A DNA stretch of 64,000 nt. Origin: a virus. The notes beneath the pieces are model-generated. The model was given only the letters and a program-made list of their open reading frames with translations, searched no databases and was not told the origin of the DNA. Where the stretch lies: the IMG/VR virus record IMGVR_UViG_3300045282_000112, positions 20,384-84,383 of that record. One strand, 5' to 3'. Positions within the stretch are counted from its first letter, which is position 1. Every line of letters begins with the position of its first letter. The position numbers and the translations under genes were made by a program. Positions 55,267-63,030 of the stretch are shown here, one piece after another.

Positions 55267-56973
55267 TCACGCAAGGCTGACGTTGGCACCTTCCCGGGTC
55301 AGGGTGACGGTGCTGTCGGCGTTGAGCCTGCGCTGGTCGGTGAAGAAAATGCGCCTGCCCTCGGCCTCGGCGTGCTGGGCAAGGAAGGCGGTCAGCTCGT
55401 TGAGCCCCTCGGCTGACAGGTGGGCGGACGGCTCGTCGAGCGCGAGGAGGTCGATGTTGAGCCCCGCCTCGACCAGCAGGCTCGCAGAGAGCGCTAGGGA
55501 GGCTGCCAGACGCAGGCGCTGCGCTTCCCCTCCCGACCATGCCTCGATCTTCTCAATCGCGTCCACGGTCATCTGGATGCCGCTGACGGTGGTGCCCGCT
55601 TTCGTGGTGCGCTCGATGCCGAAGTGGACGTTGCACGGCAGGCCCAGCTCGTTGGCGTAGGACGTGGTCAGGACACTGAGCGTCGACAGCACGTCGTCGA
55701 GCACCACGAGGCGGATGTTGCGGAAGCCGTCGACCCATGGCTCGATGTGCTGGCGCGAGGTCTCCAGCACCGCACGGCGGGCGTCGATCTCGGTGGCGCG
55801 CTCGTGCAGCTTCTGCTGCCGTGCCTGCAGCTTTTCGAGCTGGTGGGTGAACGGGTTGACGCGCACCTGCAGCTCGTCGAGCGCGGTCTTGAGGTTGGCG
55901 AGGTTGACGCTGGCGCTGCGCTCCACCTCGATCAGCTGCCCGTAGTCGCGATCCACCTCGCGGTAGGTGATCACCAGCTTGCCGTGCTTCTCCATCAGCG
56001 CCGCGTGGTTGCTTCCCGTGATCAGCTTCTCGGCCTCGTCGGCAATGCGGGCGCGCGCCTCCTTGGTGACCGGCTGTCCGCACTGCGGGCAATCGGAGCC
56101 GACGGTCATGCGCCCGGCCTTGATGCGCAGTGCCATGCCGTTGCTGTGATCGACCGCAGCCTCGCTCATGGCGGCGTTGGCATCCAGCAGTTCGAGGTGG
56201 GCGGCGTCACGGTCGACCTTGGCAGCCATGACCGCAGTCTCAGCTGTGCCAAGGCTGCTCGCGGCCTCGGCGACACGCTGCTTGAACAGCTTGATGGAAG
56301 CTGCGTTGGCGGTCTTGAACTCAGCGGCGCGCGCCTGCATCTCGTCGATGCCGCGCTCCACCTCGGCGAGCTGTCCCTCGACGGTGGCACGGGCGATCTG
56401 CAGCGTGCTGTCCTCCAGCTTGATGGTGGAGAGCTTGCCCTTGGCGGTGGTGGCATAGCCTTCGAACCGGTCGAGGTTGAGCACGCTGGACAGCAGGCTG
56501 AGCTTGTCGCGCGGTGCGAGATCGAGGAACAACGGTGCACCCTGCGTCAGCACGACGGTATGCATGAACGTCTCCATGTCCATGCCGAGCAGCTGCTCGA
56601 TGTGCTCCTGTGAACTTTGCGCCACGGCGTGGTCGCCCTTGTGCAGGGTCAACGCATGCGGCCACGCGCGGCGGATGATGCGATGCGGCGCGCCGTCGAC
56701 CGTGAAGTCGAGCGTCACCTTGGGATTGAAGTTCGTGCCGTAGGGCACCACGTCCCCGGCGCGCAGCTTCTTGGCGGTCTTGCCGAACAGGGCGAAGAGC
56801 AGCGCGTCCCACAGCGTGGACTTGCCGGTCCCGTTGGAGCCGAGGCGCGGCGTGACCTTGTTGACGCCCCGGATGGAATGACAGCCGGGTCCGAACTGCG
56901 TGAAGTTGAAGGTGAAGTCGGTGTAGACCTTGAAGTTCTCGGCGTGCAATCGCTGGAAGCTGATTGTCTTCAT
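55267..56973 (-). CDS. SbcC/Rad50/T4 gp46-like recombination ATPase
   Basis: A protein of 568 residues, close to T4 gp46 (560). N-terminal FQRLHAENFKVYTDFTFNF and Walker A GSNGTGKSTLWDALLFALFG at about 46-65. A coiled coil carries a CPQC zinc hook at about 295, flanked by long helices. C-terminal ABC signature WSGGEAQRLRLAASLALSAS at about 478, then NIDLLALDEPSAHLS (Walker B). With its SbcD-like partner at 57394 it forms a nuclease complex for DNA end processing and recombination-dependent replication. Confidence 0.93.
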   Translation of the reverse strand: MKTISFQRLHAENFKVYTDFTFNFTQFGPGCHSIRGVNKVTPRLGSNGTGKSTLWDALLFALFGKTAKKLRAGDVVPYGTNFNPKVTLDFTVDGAPHRIIRRAWPHALTLHKGDHAVAQSSQEHIEQLLGMDMETFMHTVVLTQGAPLFLDLAPRDKLSLLSSVLNLDRFEGYATTAKGKLSTIKLEDSTLQIARATVEGQLAEVERGIDEMQARAAEFKTANAASIKLFKQRVAEAASSLGTAETAVMAAKVDRDAAHLELLDANAAMSEAAVDHSNGMALRIKAGRMTVGSDCPQCGQPVTKEARARIADEAEKLITGSNHAALMEKHGKLVITYREVDRDYGQLIEVERSASVNLANLKTALDELQVRVNPFTHQLEKLQARQQKLHERATEIDARRAVLETSRQHIEPWVDGFRNIRLVVLDDVLSTLSVLTTSYANELGLPCNVHFGIERTTKAGTTVSGIQMTVDAIEKIEAWSGGEAQRLRLAASLALSASLLVEAGLNIDLLALDEPSAHLSAEGLNELTAFLAQHAEAEGRRIFFTDQRRLNADSTVTLTREGANVSLA

Positions 56974-57392
56974 GTGAACAGTCGGCCCGTCTGTGGCTTC
57001 TTCTTTGGTGGCGGCGTCCAGATCACGTCCTTGTCTGGTGCCTTCCAGTAGTTGATCAGCTGCCGACCGTGGCTGTAGAGGGCCGGGCGCGTCTTGTAGC
57101 GTATCGATGTGGCACGGTGCACCGCGTCACCCACGATGATGGCGATCTCGTTGCCGAGGCTGTCCAACTCGATGCGATAGCAGTAGCCGCGCTCGATCAG
57201 CGTGACGAAGCGGTTGCTGATGCTGTCAGGCTTGACGTAAGAAAGCTCCCGCTTCATCTCGTCCCACGTCGAGCTGCGACCGGCCATGAAGAACATCGTC
57301 CGCCATATCAACAGCAGCAGTCCCTCGATGTCGACACCAGCCGCTGCCTCTGCGGAGGTCAACGGATCGTTCTTGCGGTATCTGCCTCCCAT
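56970..57392 (-). CDS. winged-helix DNA-binding protein
   Basis: A protein of 140 residues from ATG 57392 (MGGRYRKNDPLTSAEAAAGV). The R..DP.TS.EAA opening, then STWDEMKRELSYVKPDSISN and RFVTLIERGYCYRIELD, matches small phage winged-helix proteins. It is placed between the two recombination nuclease subunits and overlaps the SbcC gene by four bases. It may regulate or assist them. Confidence 0.72.
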   Translation of the reverse strand: MGGRYRKNDPLTSAEAAAGVDIEGLLLLIWRTMFFMAGRSSTWDEMKRELSYVKPDSISNRFVTLIERGYCYRIELDSLGNEIAIIVGDAVHRATSIRYKTRPALYSHGRQLINYWKAPDKDVIWTPPPKKKPQTGRLFT

Positions 57393-57393
57393 G

Positions 57394-58389
57394 TCACTTT
57401 CCTCCCTGCACAATACCAAGCCCAGCCTTCACCACAGGCTGATCGAAGCGGTTGGCGGTCGCATACTGACGCACGAGGTCAGCGTCGGAGCGTGAGACTG
57501 GATTGCGTGGTGTGGATGTGATCTTGGCGGTGCTGCCCATGTCGACAGCGTGCAGCGTGCCACCCGGCTTGCCAACACACTCAGCAATGTCGGCACGCAG
57601 ATGGGCGAGGCTCGGCAGCGCACCTTGAAATGTCACGCGCACCTTCACAAGGTCACCCTTCTGCACGTTCTCGATGTTGATCCAGTCAAGCGAGCCATCG
57701 GGGAAAGCGCGCACCTCGACCAGCCGCTTGGTGGGCCCAGTGATGGGGATCGTGCGCACGATTGGGTCAGTGGCGAAGGAGAGGTCCATCAGCAATACGC
57801 GCGGCTTGTAGGTGTCGCCGAAGCGCATGAGCGTCGGGGCCCCAATGTAGGTCACCATGCCCTGCCGTTGTGGCACATGCACGTCACCACTAAATATCAG
57901 CCCGCTGACGAGAGGCAGCCGCAGACCGTTGAGGATGGTGCCATGTTCCGCCTTAGCTCCTGCAAATGTTTGATGTGCGAACACCATGTCGAAGCCGTCA
58001 GGGAATGGCTGTGGCCAAGCGCCGTTGGGCACCACCAACACGCGGTGGCCTTCGGCCTCCCAGCCCATCACCTCGGTGACGTAGCGACAGCTTTCGACGC
58101 AGTTGATGAAGCGGAAGAACGGCACCGAAGGATCGGAGGCGTCATGGTTGCCGCGCACGATGTGCACACAAGCCCCAGCGGTGGCGATACCCGCCAATAG
58201 CTCGACGATGCGGTTGGTAAAGCTGGCGCTGTGATGGTCTGGGAAATCGGTGAAGTCGCCGAGGATGAACAGATCATCGACGCTGTGCTGCTTGATCAGC
58301 TTCCTGATCTCCTGCACCGCGCCGAAGCGGTAGGCGTCGCGTGGATTATCGGAAAGGTGCCAATCGCCGGTCAGCAGCAATCTACGCAT
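57394..58389 (-). CDS. SbcD/Mre11/T4 gp47-like nuclease subunit
   Basis: A protein of 331 residues from ATG 58389 (MRRLLLTGDWHLSDNPRDAY). Calcineurin-like phosphoesterase motifs: GDWHLS, LFILGDFTDFPDHH, HIVRGNHDASDP, MVFAHQTFAG and SGDVHVPQ. These residues hold two metal ions for nuclease action. It pairs with the SbcC-like protein two genes downstream. The longer reading upstream overlaps the nuclease gene and is rejected. Confidence 0.92.
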   Translation of the reverse strand: MRRLLLTGDWHLSDNPRDAYRFGAVQEIRKLIKQHSVDDLFILGDFTDFPDHHSASFTNRIVELLAGIATAGACVHIVRGNHDASDPSVPFFRFINCVESCRYVTEVMGWEAEGHRVLVVPNGAWPQPFPDGFDMVFAHQTFAGAKAEHGTILNGLRLPLVSGLIFSGDVHVPQRQGMVTYIGAPTLMRFGDTYKPRVLLMDLSFATDPIVRTIPITGPTKRLVEVRAFPDGSLDWINIENVQKGDLVKVRVTFQGALPSLAHLRADIAECVGKPGGTLHAVDMGSTAKITSTPRNPVSRSDADLVRQYATANRFDQPVVKAGLGIVQGGK

Positions 58390-58897
58390 CGGGCATCCTC
58401 GCACGTGGAATGCTGAAGGGTATCTCAAGCAGGTGCCACAGCAGGAAGACAGAGCAGCCCAGCTCGTGCATGTGCACGATGGCCGACGGTCGCCAGCTCG
58501 CCTCCACCAGAACAATGGCGGGCATGTTGTTCTCACGCACGATCATCATCGGCAGCTTCTTGTGGCTCTTCGCCTGCCGCACGCAACGCTTCCACTCAGT
58601 GGCGAGGAAGCCCGAGGCTTTCAGCACGAAGCCGGTCAGGTTCATGTTCTTCACGTGCTTGCATTCGATGTGCCAGTGGTCAGTCAACACGTGCCCGCCG
58701 GGAGCTACAGCACAGATGTCGCCACTCACACGCTGCGCTCCATGCTTAGTCTCCCGGCGGGTGCCACGCCCTCCCGACATGGCCGACCTCCACAGGAGGT
58801 CGTCGTGTTGTCCTTTGCTAATCCAGAGTGAGAGTGAAGTGCAAACGCTGCGCTCGAACGCGCTGCCCTTACGCTTGCTGCTTGCCCCGCCGGTCAT
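58382..58897 (-). CDS. PD-(D/E)XK nuclease, Hjc/RecU-like resolvase candidate
   Basis: A protein of 171 residues. KGSAFERSVCTSLSLWISKG at the start, DLLWRSAMSGGRGTRRETKH, then SGDICAVAPGGHVLTD and WHIECKHVKNMNLTGF. The D ... ExK set (GDI, IECKH) is the metal-binding core. Such phage proteins resolve branched DNA before packaging. It overlaps the helicase gene and the SbcD-like gene, consistent with a recombination role. Confidence 0.8.
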   Translation of the reverse strand: MTGGASSKRKGSAFERSVCTSLSLWISKGQHDDLLWRSAMSGGRGTRRETKHGAQRVSGDICAVAPGGHVLTDHWHIECKHVKNMNLTGFVLKASGFLATEWKRCVRQAKSHKKLPMMIVRENNMPAIVLVEASWRPSAIVHMHELGCSVFLLWHLLEIPFSIPRARMPDA

Positions 58898-60423
58898 AGT
58901 TTGAATGAACCGTCGAGGATGGCTTTGAACAGGTCGGCACCTTCGACATGGAATTGCAAGATCGCCTCGTCGACCGTGCCGCTCACGACGAGGTCCACCT
59001 TCACCACCTTCTGATGTTCAGAGCCGGGGCGGATGAAGCGCAGCTCGGTCTGCTTGCGGATGATCACAGGCACAGGGCTCTCATAATAAATACCGTAGCG
59101 AGCCATCTGCAGGTTGACGCCGTAAGCCCCGGCTGCGCTGTTGAGCAGCAGCACCTGTTTGCGACCGCGCGTGAAATCATCATAAGCCTTGTCCATCTCC
59201 TTGCCAGTGATCTGACCGTTGATGATGCAGTTGCTCACCGCCATCTCGTCGAGCGTGCGCTTCAGCATAGTGCCAGAGTAAATGAAATCATGAAACAAAA
59301 TAATCTGTCCATCCATCGCGCCGAGTTGTGACCTGATCCACTCCAGCTTGGGATTGTCCTTGAACTCGATCTGCTCGCGTGCACCAGTCTCCGGGTCCTT
59401 CAGGTTGACGAAGCCGCTGCTGATCTGCCTGAGCCTGATGAAAGCATTCTTGCACAGTTCATAGTTGCCGCGTGCGGCACGCATCTGCGCCAGCGCGGCA
59501 TCGTAAAGCTCCGACGCCTCGGCGGCGAGGTTGAGATCAATCCTGACCGGAGTGACGGCAGGCAAGTCGGCTTGGTCGAGTGCGAAGCGGATGGATCGGT
59601 GCGCGATGCAGCGGTGCAGCAGCTTGGTCTGCTTCTGCTTGAACTCGTATTCGTAGCCGCCCCAGTTGTTGATCGTCGTGTTGAAGAACGTCGCCCGGAA
59701 GATGCCGAGCGTCTTGCCCAACGTCCAACCGCCGTCGAGGATGTGCATCTGTGGCCAGAGCAGATGCGGGTCGCGGCCGAACGGCGTGCCCGAGAGCAAG
59801 AACACGCAGAGGTCTTCATTCTGCTCGGCGAGGCGGCGGACCACCTCGGTCTGCAGGCTCTTGTAGTTGCCGATGGCACTGCTCTCGTCGACTATCAGCC
59901 CGCCGATCTGCTGCCCGACCGCAAGCATCGTGGTGGAGTTGGGGATCAGCTTCTTGCCAATCTTCTCGGAACACATGCGGCTGAAGCCCGCGTAGGTCTC
60001 GATGACCAGCAGCGCGTCAGTGGTCGCCAGCAGCTCGCGCTTGTCGGCCATGTTCGACGGCATGGCGACAGCCTTGATCTCGGGCGCGTGCTTGCGGACC
60101 TGATCGAGCCAGCCCCGGATGTTGACCCGGTTGGGGACCAGCACAATGAAAGGCCCGGCATCCTCGGCTGCAGCGAAATAGGCAGCGAGCGCCATGCCGA
60201 TGAGGCTCTTGCCTGTGCCCATGTCGTTGTAGAAAGCAAAGCGCCGCTTATGCGCGCCGATGACCACGCATATCTGCTGCGAGCGCCTGAGCCGGTCGTG
60301 GAAGATGGGCGGTGGCACAGGCAGGCTGGCGACGGCGTCCTCGATCTCCGCTGTGTCCCACGTCAGGGCTTGGCGGTAGTCGAGGCGCGCACGCGCAATG
60401 AAAGCGTCGACGGCTTGCGTCAT
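58894..60423 (-). CDS. SNF2-family DNA helicase
   Basis: A protein of 509 residues. Walker A at about 66 (YNDMGTGKSLIGMALAAYFA), GPFIVLVPNRVNIRGWLDQV (motif Ia), GGLIVDESSAIGN (DExx box) at about 178, VFLLSGTPFGRDPHLLW (motif III), and a second RecA-like domain with DGQIILFHDFIYSGTMLKRT and LLLNSAAGAYGVNLQMARYG with RFIRPGSEHQKV (motif VI). Phage SNF2-like helicases act in DNA remodelling, replication restart or recombination. It is coupled to its neighbours by ATGA overlaps. Confidence 0.9.
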   Translation of the reverse strand: MTQAVDAFIARARLDYRQALTWDTAEIEDAVASLPVPPPIFHDRLRRSQQICVVIGAHKRRFAFYNDMGTGKSLIGMALAAYFAAAEDAGPFIVLVPNRVNIRGWLDQVRKHAPEIKAVAMPSNMADKRELLATTDALLVIETYAGFSRMCSEKIGKKLIPNSTTMLAVGQQIGGLIVDESSAIGNYKSLQTEVVRRLAEQNEDLCVFLLSGTPFGRDPHLLWPQMHILDGGWTLGKTLGIFRATFFNTTINNWGGYEYEFKQKQTKLLHRCIAHRSIRFALDQADLPAVTPVRIDLNLAAEASELYDAALAQMRAARGNYELCKNAFIRLRQISSGFVNLKDPETGAREQIEFKDNPKLEWIRSQLGAMDGQIILFHDFIYSGTMLKRTLDEMAVSNCIINGQITGKEMDKAYDDFTRGRKQVLLLNSAAGAYGVNLQMARYGIYYESPVPVIIRKQTELRFIRPGSEHQKVVKVDLVVSGTVDEAILQFHVEGADLFKAILDGSFKL

Positions 60424-60632
60424 CCGGGGACTGTAAGCCCCGCGCTCTTCAACACCTCAAGGGTGTTGCGCCAGCGGGCGCGGGTCGAGCGCACGTAGTC
60501 CTTGGACACGTCGATGCCATACTCGGCACAGACCAGCACCAGCGTGTCGAGGTCGCGCTCAGGGAAGTCGATCAGCTGCCGCCACACCGTGGCACGGCGC
60601 GCCAGATACTCGTCGTCGTCGCCAATCATCAT
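60420..60632 (-). CDS. small helical, possibly DNA-binding protein
   Basis: A protein of 70 residues, MMIGDDDEYLARRATVWRQL. Helical with VLVCAEYGIDVSKDYVRSTR, which could hold a helix-turn-helix. It sits between the two helicase genes and overlaps both by four bases. No family recognised. Confidence 0.66.
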   Translation of the reverse strand: MMIGDDDEYLARRATVWRQLIDFPERDLDTLVLVCAEYGIDVSKDYVRSTRARWRNTLEVLKSAGLTVPG

Positions 60633-62083
60633 TCACCTTCCTCCTCCACGCCGTCCTCTTCGTCGTCGTGCTCTGGTGGCATGGCGCGCTCCATGTAGTC
60701 GAGGTAGTTGTCAGGGATCAATACGCTGCTCAGGCAATACTGCCCGATGTCGTAGTTCTGACTGAGGATCATGGTGCGGCCCACGGCACCCGGGGCGCGG
60801 GCCTTATCGATGTGCAAGCGTGCGAGACCCAAGCGTCGCTCCGATGAAGTGGCGCTGTAGCTAAGCACGAAGTCAGAGGTTTGCACAACTGACCAATCCT
60901 CGGCCACGTGCGTCATGCCGACCGACTTGCTCTTGGCTCCTTCGCGGCTCGACTGGTGGACAATGCACACGGCACAGTTTCGCTCGATGGCGAGGCGTCG
61001 GAGGTGCTCAACGTTCTGTCCCAGCTCCAACCGAAAATTCTTCACGCTCGCCTTCATCAGCTGCGGGTAGTCGACGATGATGAGGTCGGGCTCGAAATGC
61101 TGCGTGTCGGAGAGCGTGTCGAGGTAAGCCTCGATGCTGTCGATGCTGGTGACGCGCGGTGGCCACGCCCGGATGCGGAGGTTCTCGACGATGCCGCCAA
61201 GGCGCACGAGGCGCACTGTCAGCTCCGTCTCCAGCGACGGGTTGATGCCGCCGTCACCATTGCGAAAGGCAAACGTGGGGGAGGTGTCCTTCTGGACCAT
61301 GTTGGTCACGCGCCCGCTGTTGGGGTCGGTGACAAGCCTCGTGACCAGATGCTTCACGTCATGCTCGGAAACGGAGAACAGGCTCTGGTAATATCGCTGC
61401 AGCACGGCGGCGGCGTCGATCTCCAGCGAGAAGTGCACGACCTTCAGCTTCTGCTGCAGAGCCTGTGCACCGATGTGGACCAACCACCATGTCTTGCCCT
61501 GCCCCGTGACGGCGAGCACGGTGAAGAGGGTCTTGCGTGTCGGTGCCACGCCGATCTTGTCGAGCGGCGCGATGCCCGTGCGCATGCCGCGCTCGGCGTT
61601 CAGATACGCGAGGAACTCCTCGTAGCTCTCTAGGCTCAGGCCCGGGTCGAACTCGATCTCACGACTGCGCAGCAGCTGCCCCAGCATGCCCTCGGCCTCG
61701 GCGACCGTTGTCGCGTGATCGTTCTGCAGCGTCTTGGCTACGTCGAGAACAGCCTGCCGCATCCTCGAGAGGCGGCGGAAGTTCGACATCTTGCCCAGCA
61801 CGAACTCGGGGTTGATGCCGTCCTTGATCTGCTGCATCGACGACAGGATGTAACTGATGCCAGCGGTGCGCGCGTCGGTCGGGGGGATGTCGTCGAACAG
61901 ATCGACGAGGTGCACGCCCGGCGGCTGCTTGTGGTCGCGCCAGTAATCTATGCAACGCTGGCTGACCAGCGCGTAGTCGTCGGGCAGCTCGATGCCGTCC
62001 AGCATGCGCGCGATGGTTCCACCCTGCGTGCTCCAGCCGAGCATGGTTACCACGTTCTCAAGCATTGGATCGCTGAGCTTCAT
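60629..62083 (-). CDS. replicative DnaB-like helicase
   Basis: A protein of 484 residues from ATG 62083 (MKLSDPMLENVVTMLGWSTQ), with a GGGGAGGATAA ribosome site. The N-terminal helical domain is followed by a RecA-like ATPase: LFTVLAVTGQGKTWWLVHIG (Walker A) at about 190, VVHFSLEIDAAAVLQRYY, PDLIIVDYPQLMKASVK (Walker B) and AVCIVHQSSREGAKSK. It unwinds DNA at the fork and probably works with the primase at 51541. The acidic C-terminus (DDEEDGVEEEGE) is unusual. It is the first gene of the leftward series. Confidence 0.9.
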   Translation of the reverse strand: MKLSDPMLENVVTMLGWSTQGGTIARMLDGIELPDDYALVSQRCIDYWRDHKQPPGVHLVDLFDDIPPTDARTAGISYILSSMQQIKDGINPEFVLGKMSNFRRLSRMRQAVLDVAKTLQNDHATTVAEAEGMLGQLLRSREIEFDPGLSLESYEEFLAYLNAERGMRTGIAPLDKIGVAPTRKTLFTVLAVTGQGKTWWLVHIGAQALQQKLKVVHFSLEIDAAAVLQRYYQSLFSVSEHDVKHLVTRLVTDPNSGRVTNMVQKDTSPTFAFRNGDGGINPSLETELTVRLVRLGGIVENLRIRAWPPRVTSIDSIEAYLDTLSDTQHFEPDLIIVDYPQLMKASVKNFRLELGQNVEHLRRLAIERNCAVCIVHQSSREGAKSKSVGMTHVAEDWSVVQTSDFVLSYSATSSERRLGLARLHIDKARAPGAVGRTMILSQNYDIGQYCLSSVLIPDNYLDYMERAMPPEHDDEEDGVEEEGE

Positions 62084-62118
62084 TTTATCCTCCCCGGGGT
62101 GTGCATAGGTAATGTGCT

Positions 62119-62142
62119 TCGGGTTTGCATACAAGCCCGAAA
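62119..62142. promoter_or_regulatory. 24-bp imperfect palindrome upstream of the helicase gene
   Basis: TTCGGG and CCCGAA arms enclose a near-palindromic TTTGCATACAAG, giving 20 of 24 matching positions. It lies 36 bases upstream of the helicase ATG. On the minus strand a TTGTAT with TACCTA 17 bases later overlaps it, a weak promoter candidate. It may be a repressor or activator site for leftward early transcription. Confidence 0.5.
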
Positions 62143-62195
62143 ATGACAGATTGTCGCAGAGGTAACCTACTGGAAAGTAACGACCCAGTCTGTGC

Positions 62196-62210
62196 AAAAC
62201 AACCTGTTTT
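62196..62210. promoter_or_regulatory. small palindrome in the divergent control region
   Basis: AAAACA-ACC-TGTTTT is a 6-bp inverted repeat 24 bases before the -35 of the rightward promoter. An AT-rich site in a GC-rich genome, between two divergent gene series, fits an operator. Confidence 0.4.
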
Positions 62211-62233
62211 CAGTCGTAAGTCATTGGGCCGAT

Positions 62234-62262
62234 TTGACTTTCGGTGTGGTCGTGCTTATATA
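62234..62262 (+). promoter_or_regulatory. strong rightward sigma70-type promoter
   Basis: TTGACT (62234-62239), exactly 17 bases, TATATA (62257-62262). The GCTTATATA core is shared with the leftward promoters at 54849 and 55216. It would start the transcript of the two plus-strand genes, about 45 bases before the first ATG. Confidence 0.8.
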
Positions 62263-62314
62263 TGTATTGTCGGCATCGGAGCTGACTGTTCTTTGACAAC
62301 TTGGAGAATGACCA

Positions 62315-62509
62315 ATGGCTAAAAGGAAGCCACGCTCAGACGCGTGGATTTACCTGCAGGACCAATGCCCCCGCATTGGCTCTGGCACGCGCGGGGTGCA
62401 GATCATCTCGCGCGGGCGGAAGTGGGTTCGCTTCCGCGAGACGGCGACAGGGACGCCCGGCAAGCTGCCGCTGCGCGACTGGGACCGGCTCACCTCGGGG
62501 AGGCGCTGA
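62315..62509 (+). CDS. small basic protein, first rightward gene
   Basis: A protein of 64 residues, MAKRKPRSDAWIYLQDQCPR. Many Arg/Lys and a beta-rich middle (GVQIISRGRKWVRFRETATG), so nucleic-acid binding is plausible. The TTGGAGA site precedes its ATG. No family recognised. It is driven by the promoter at 62234. Confidence 0.72.
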   Translation: MAKRKPRSDAWIYLQDQCPRIGSGTRGVQIISRGRKWVRFRETATGTPGKLPLRDWDRLTSGRR

Positions 62510-62991
62510 TGGCTTACATCGGCAAGATCGAGAAGGGCTCGGCGATGTCGTTTCATGGCGACATCAAAATCCACAACATGCTCAGCTACAACGTGGTGTG
62601 GAGGAACGAGGTCGACGGCAAGGAGGCGCTCGCCTGCAACGTCGCGCGCCTTGAAGAAAACGTCAGCGCCGCGACCAAGGCCAAGGCCAAGAAGAAGCTT
62701 GACGACTACGTCCAGCGATACGCCTCCTACGCGGAGCGCAAGGGCGTGCGGTTCGAGGTTCTGCAACGTGAGAAGCAGGAGCGCAAGCGGCGCATCAGGA
62801 TGGCACCGACCGACGCAACGTCGGCCATCGTCCACGATGCGGTGTCGCGCTTCCGCAAGGGAGAACAGGTTGACGGGCTGGTGCTCGGGCAGGAACTGCG
62901 CAAGCTACCGCAGGCCGAGCTTGAAGCAGCGGCGGCCAATCTGTTGATCGAAGTGTCGAGGAGAGCAGAAGCATCGGCTCGGCGCAGTTAA
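62509..62991 (+). CDS. basic helical protein, second rightward gene
   Basis: A protein of 160 residues from ATG 62509, overlapping the previous TGA (TGATG). MAYIGKIEKGSAMSFHGDIK opens a short beta domain. Then long basic helices follow: SAATKAKAKKKLDDYVQRYA and EVLQREKQERKRRIRM, with a further helical end. It may bind nucleic acid. No family recognised. The only other plus-strand gene is its partner. Confidence 0.72.
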   Translation: MAYIGKIEKGSAMSFHGDIKIHNMLSYNVVWRNEVDGKEALACNVARLEENVSAATKAKAKKKLDDYVQRYASYAERKGVRFEVLQREKQERKRRIRMAPTDATSAIVHDAVSRFRKGEQVDGLVLGQELRKLPQAELEAAAANLLIEVSRRAEASARRS

Positions 62992-62994
62992 ACC

Positions 62995-63030
62995 AACCCC
63001 GCCGGGGGTCAAACCTCGGCGGGGTTTTCC
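62995..63030. terminator. rho-independent terminator between convergent genes
   Basis: AACCCCGCCG and CGGCGGGGTT form a perfect 10-bp stem with a 12-base loop, followed by TTTTCC on the plus strand. It sits between the end of the rightward gene and the end of the leftward gene at 63031. It may work in both directions. Confidence 0.87.
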
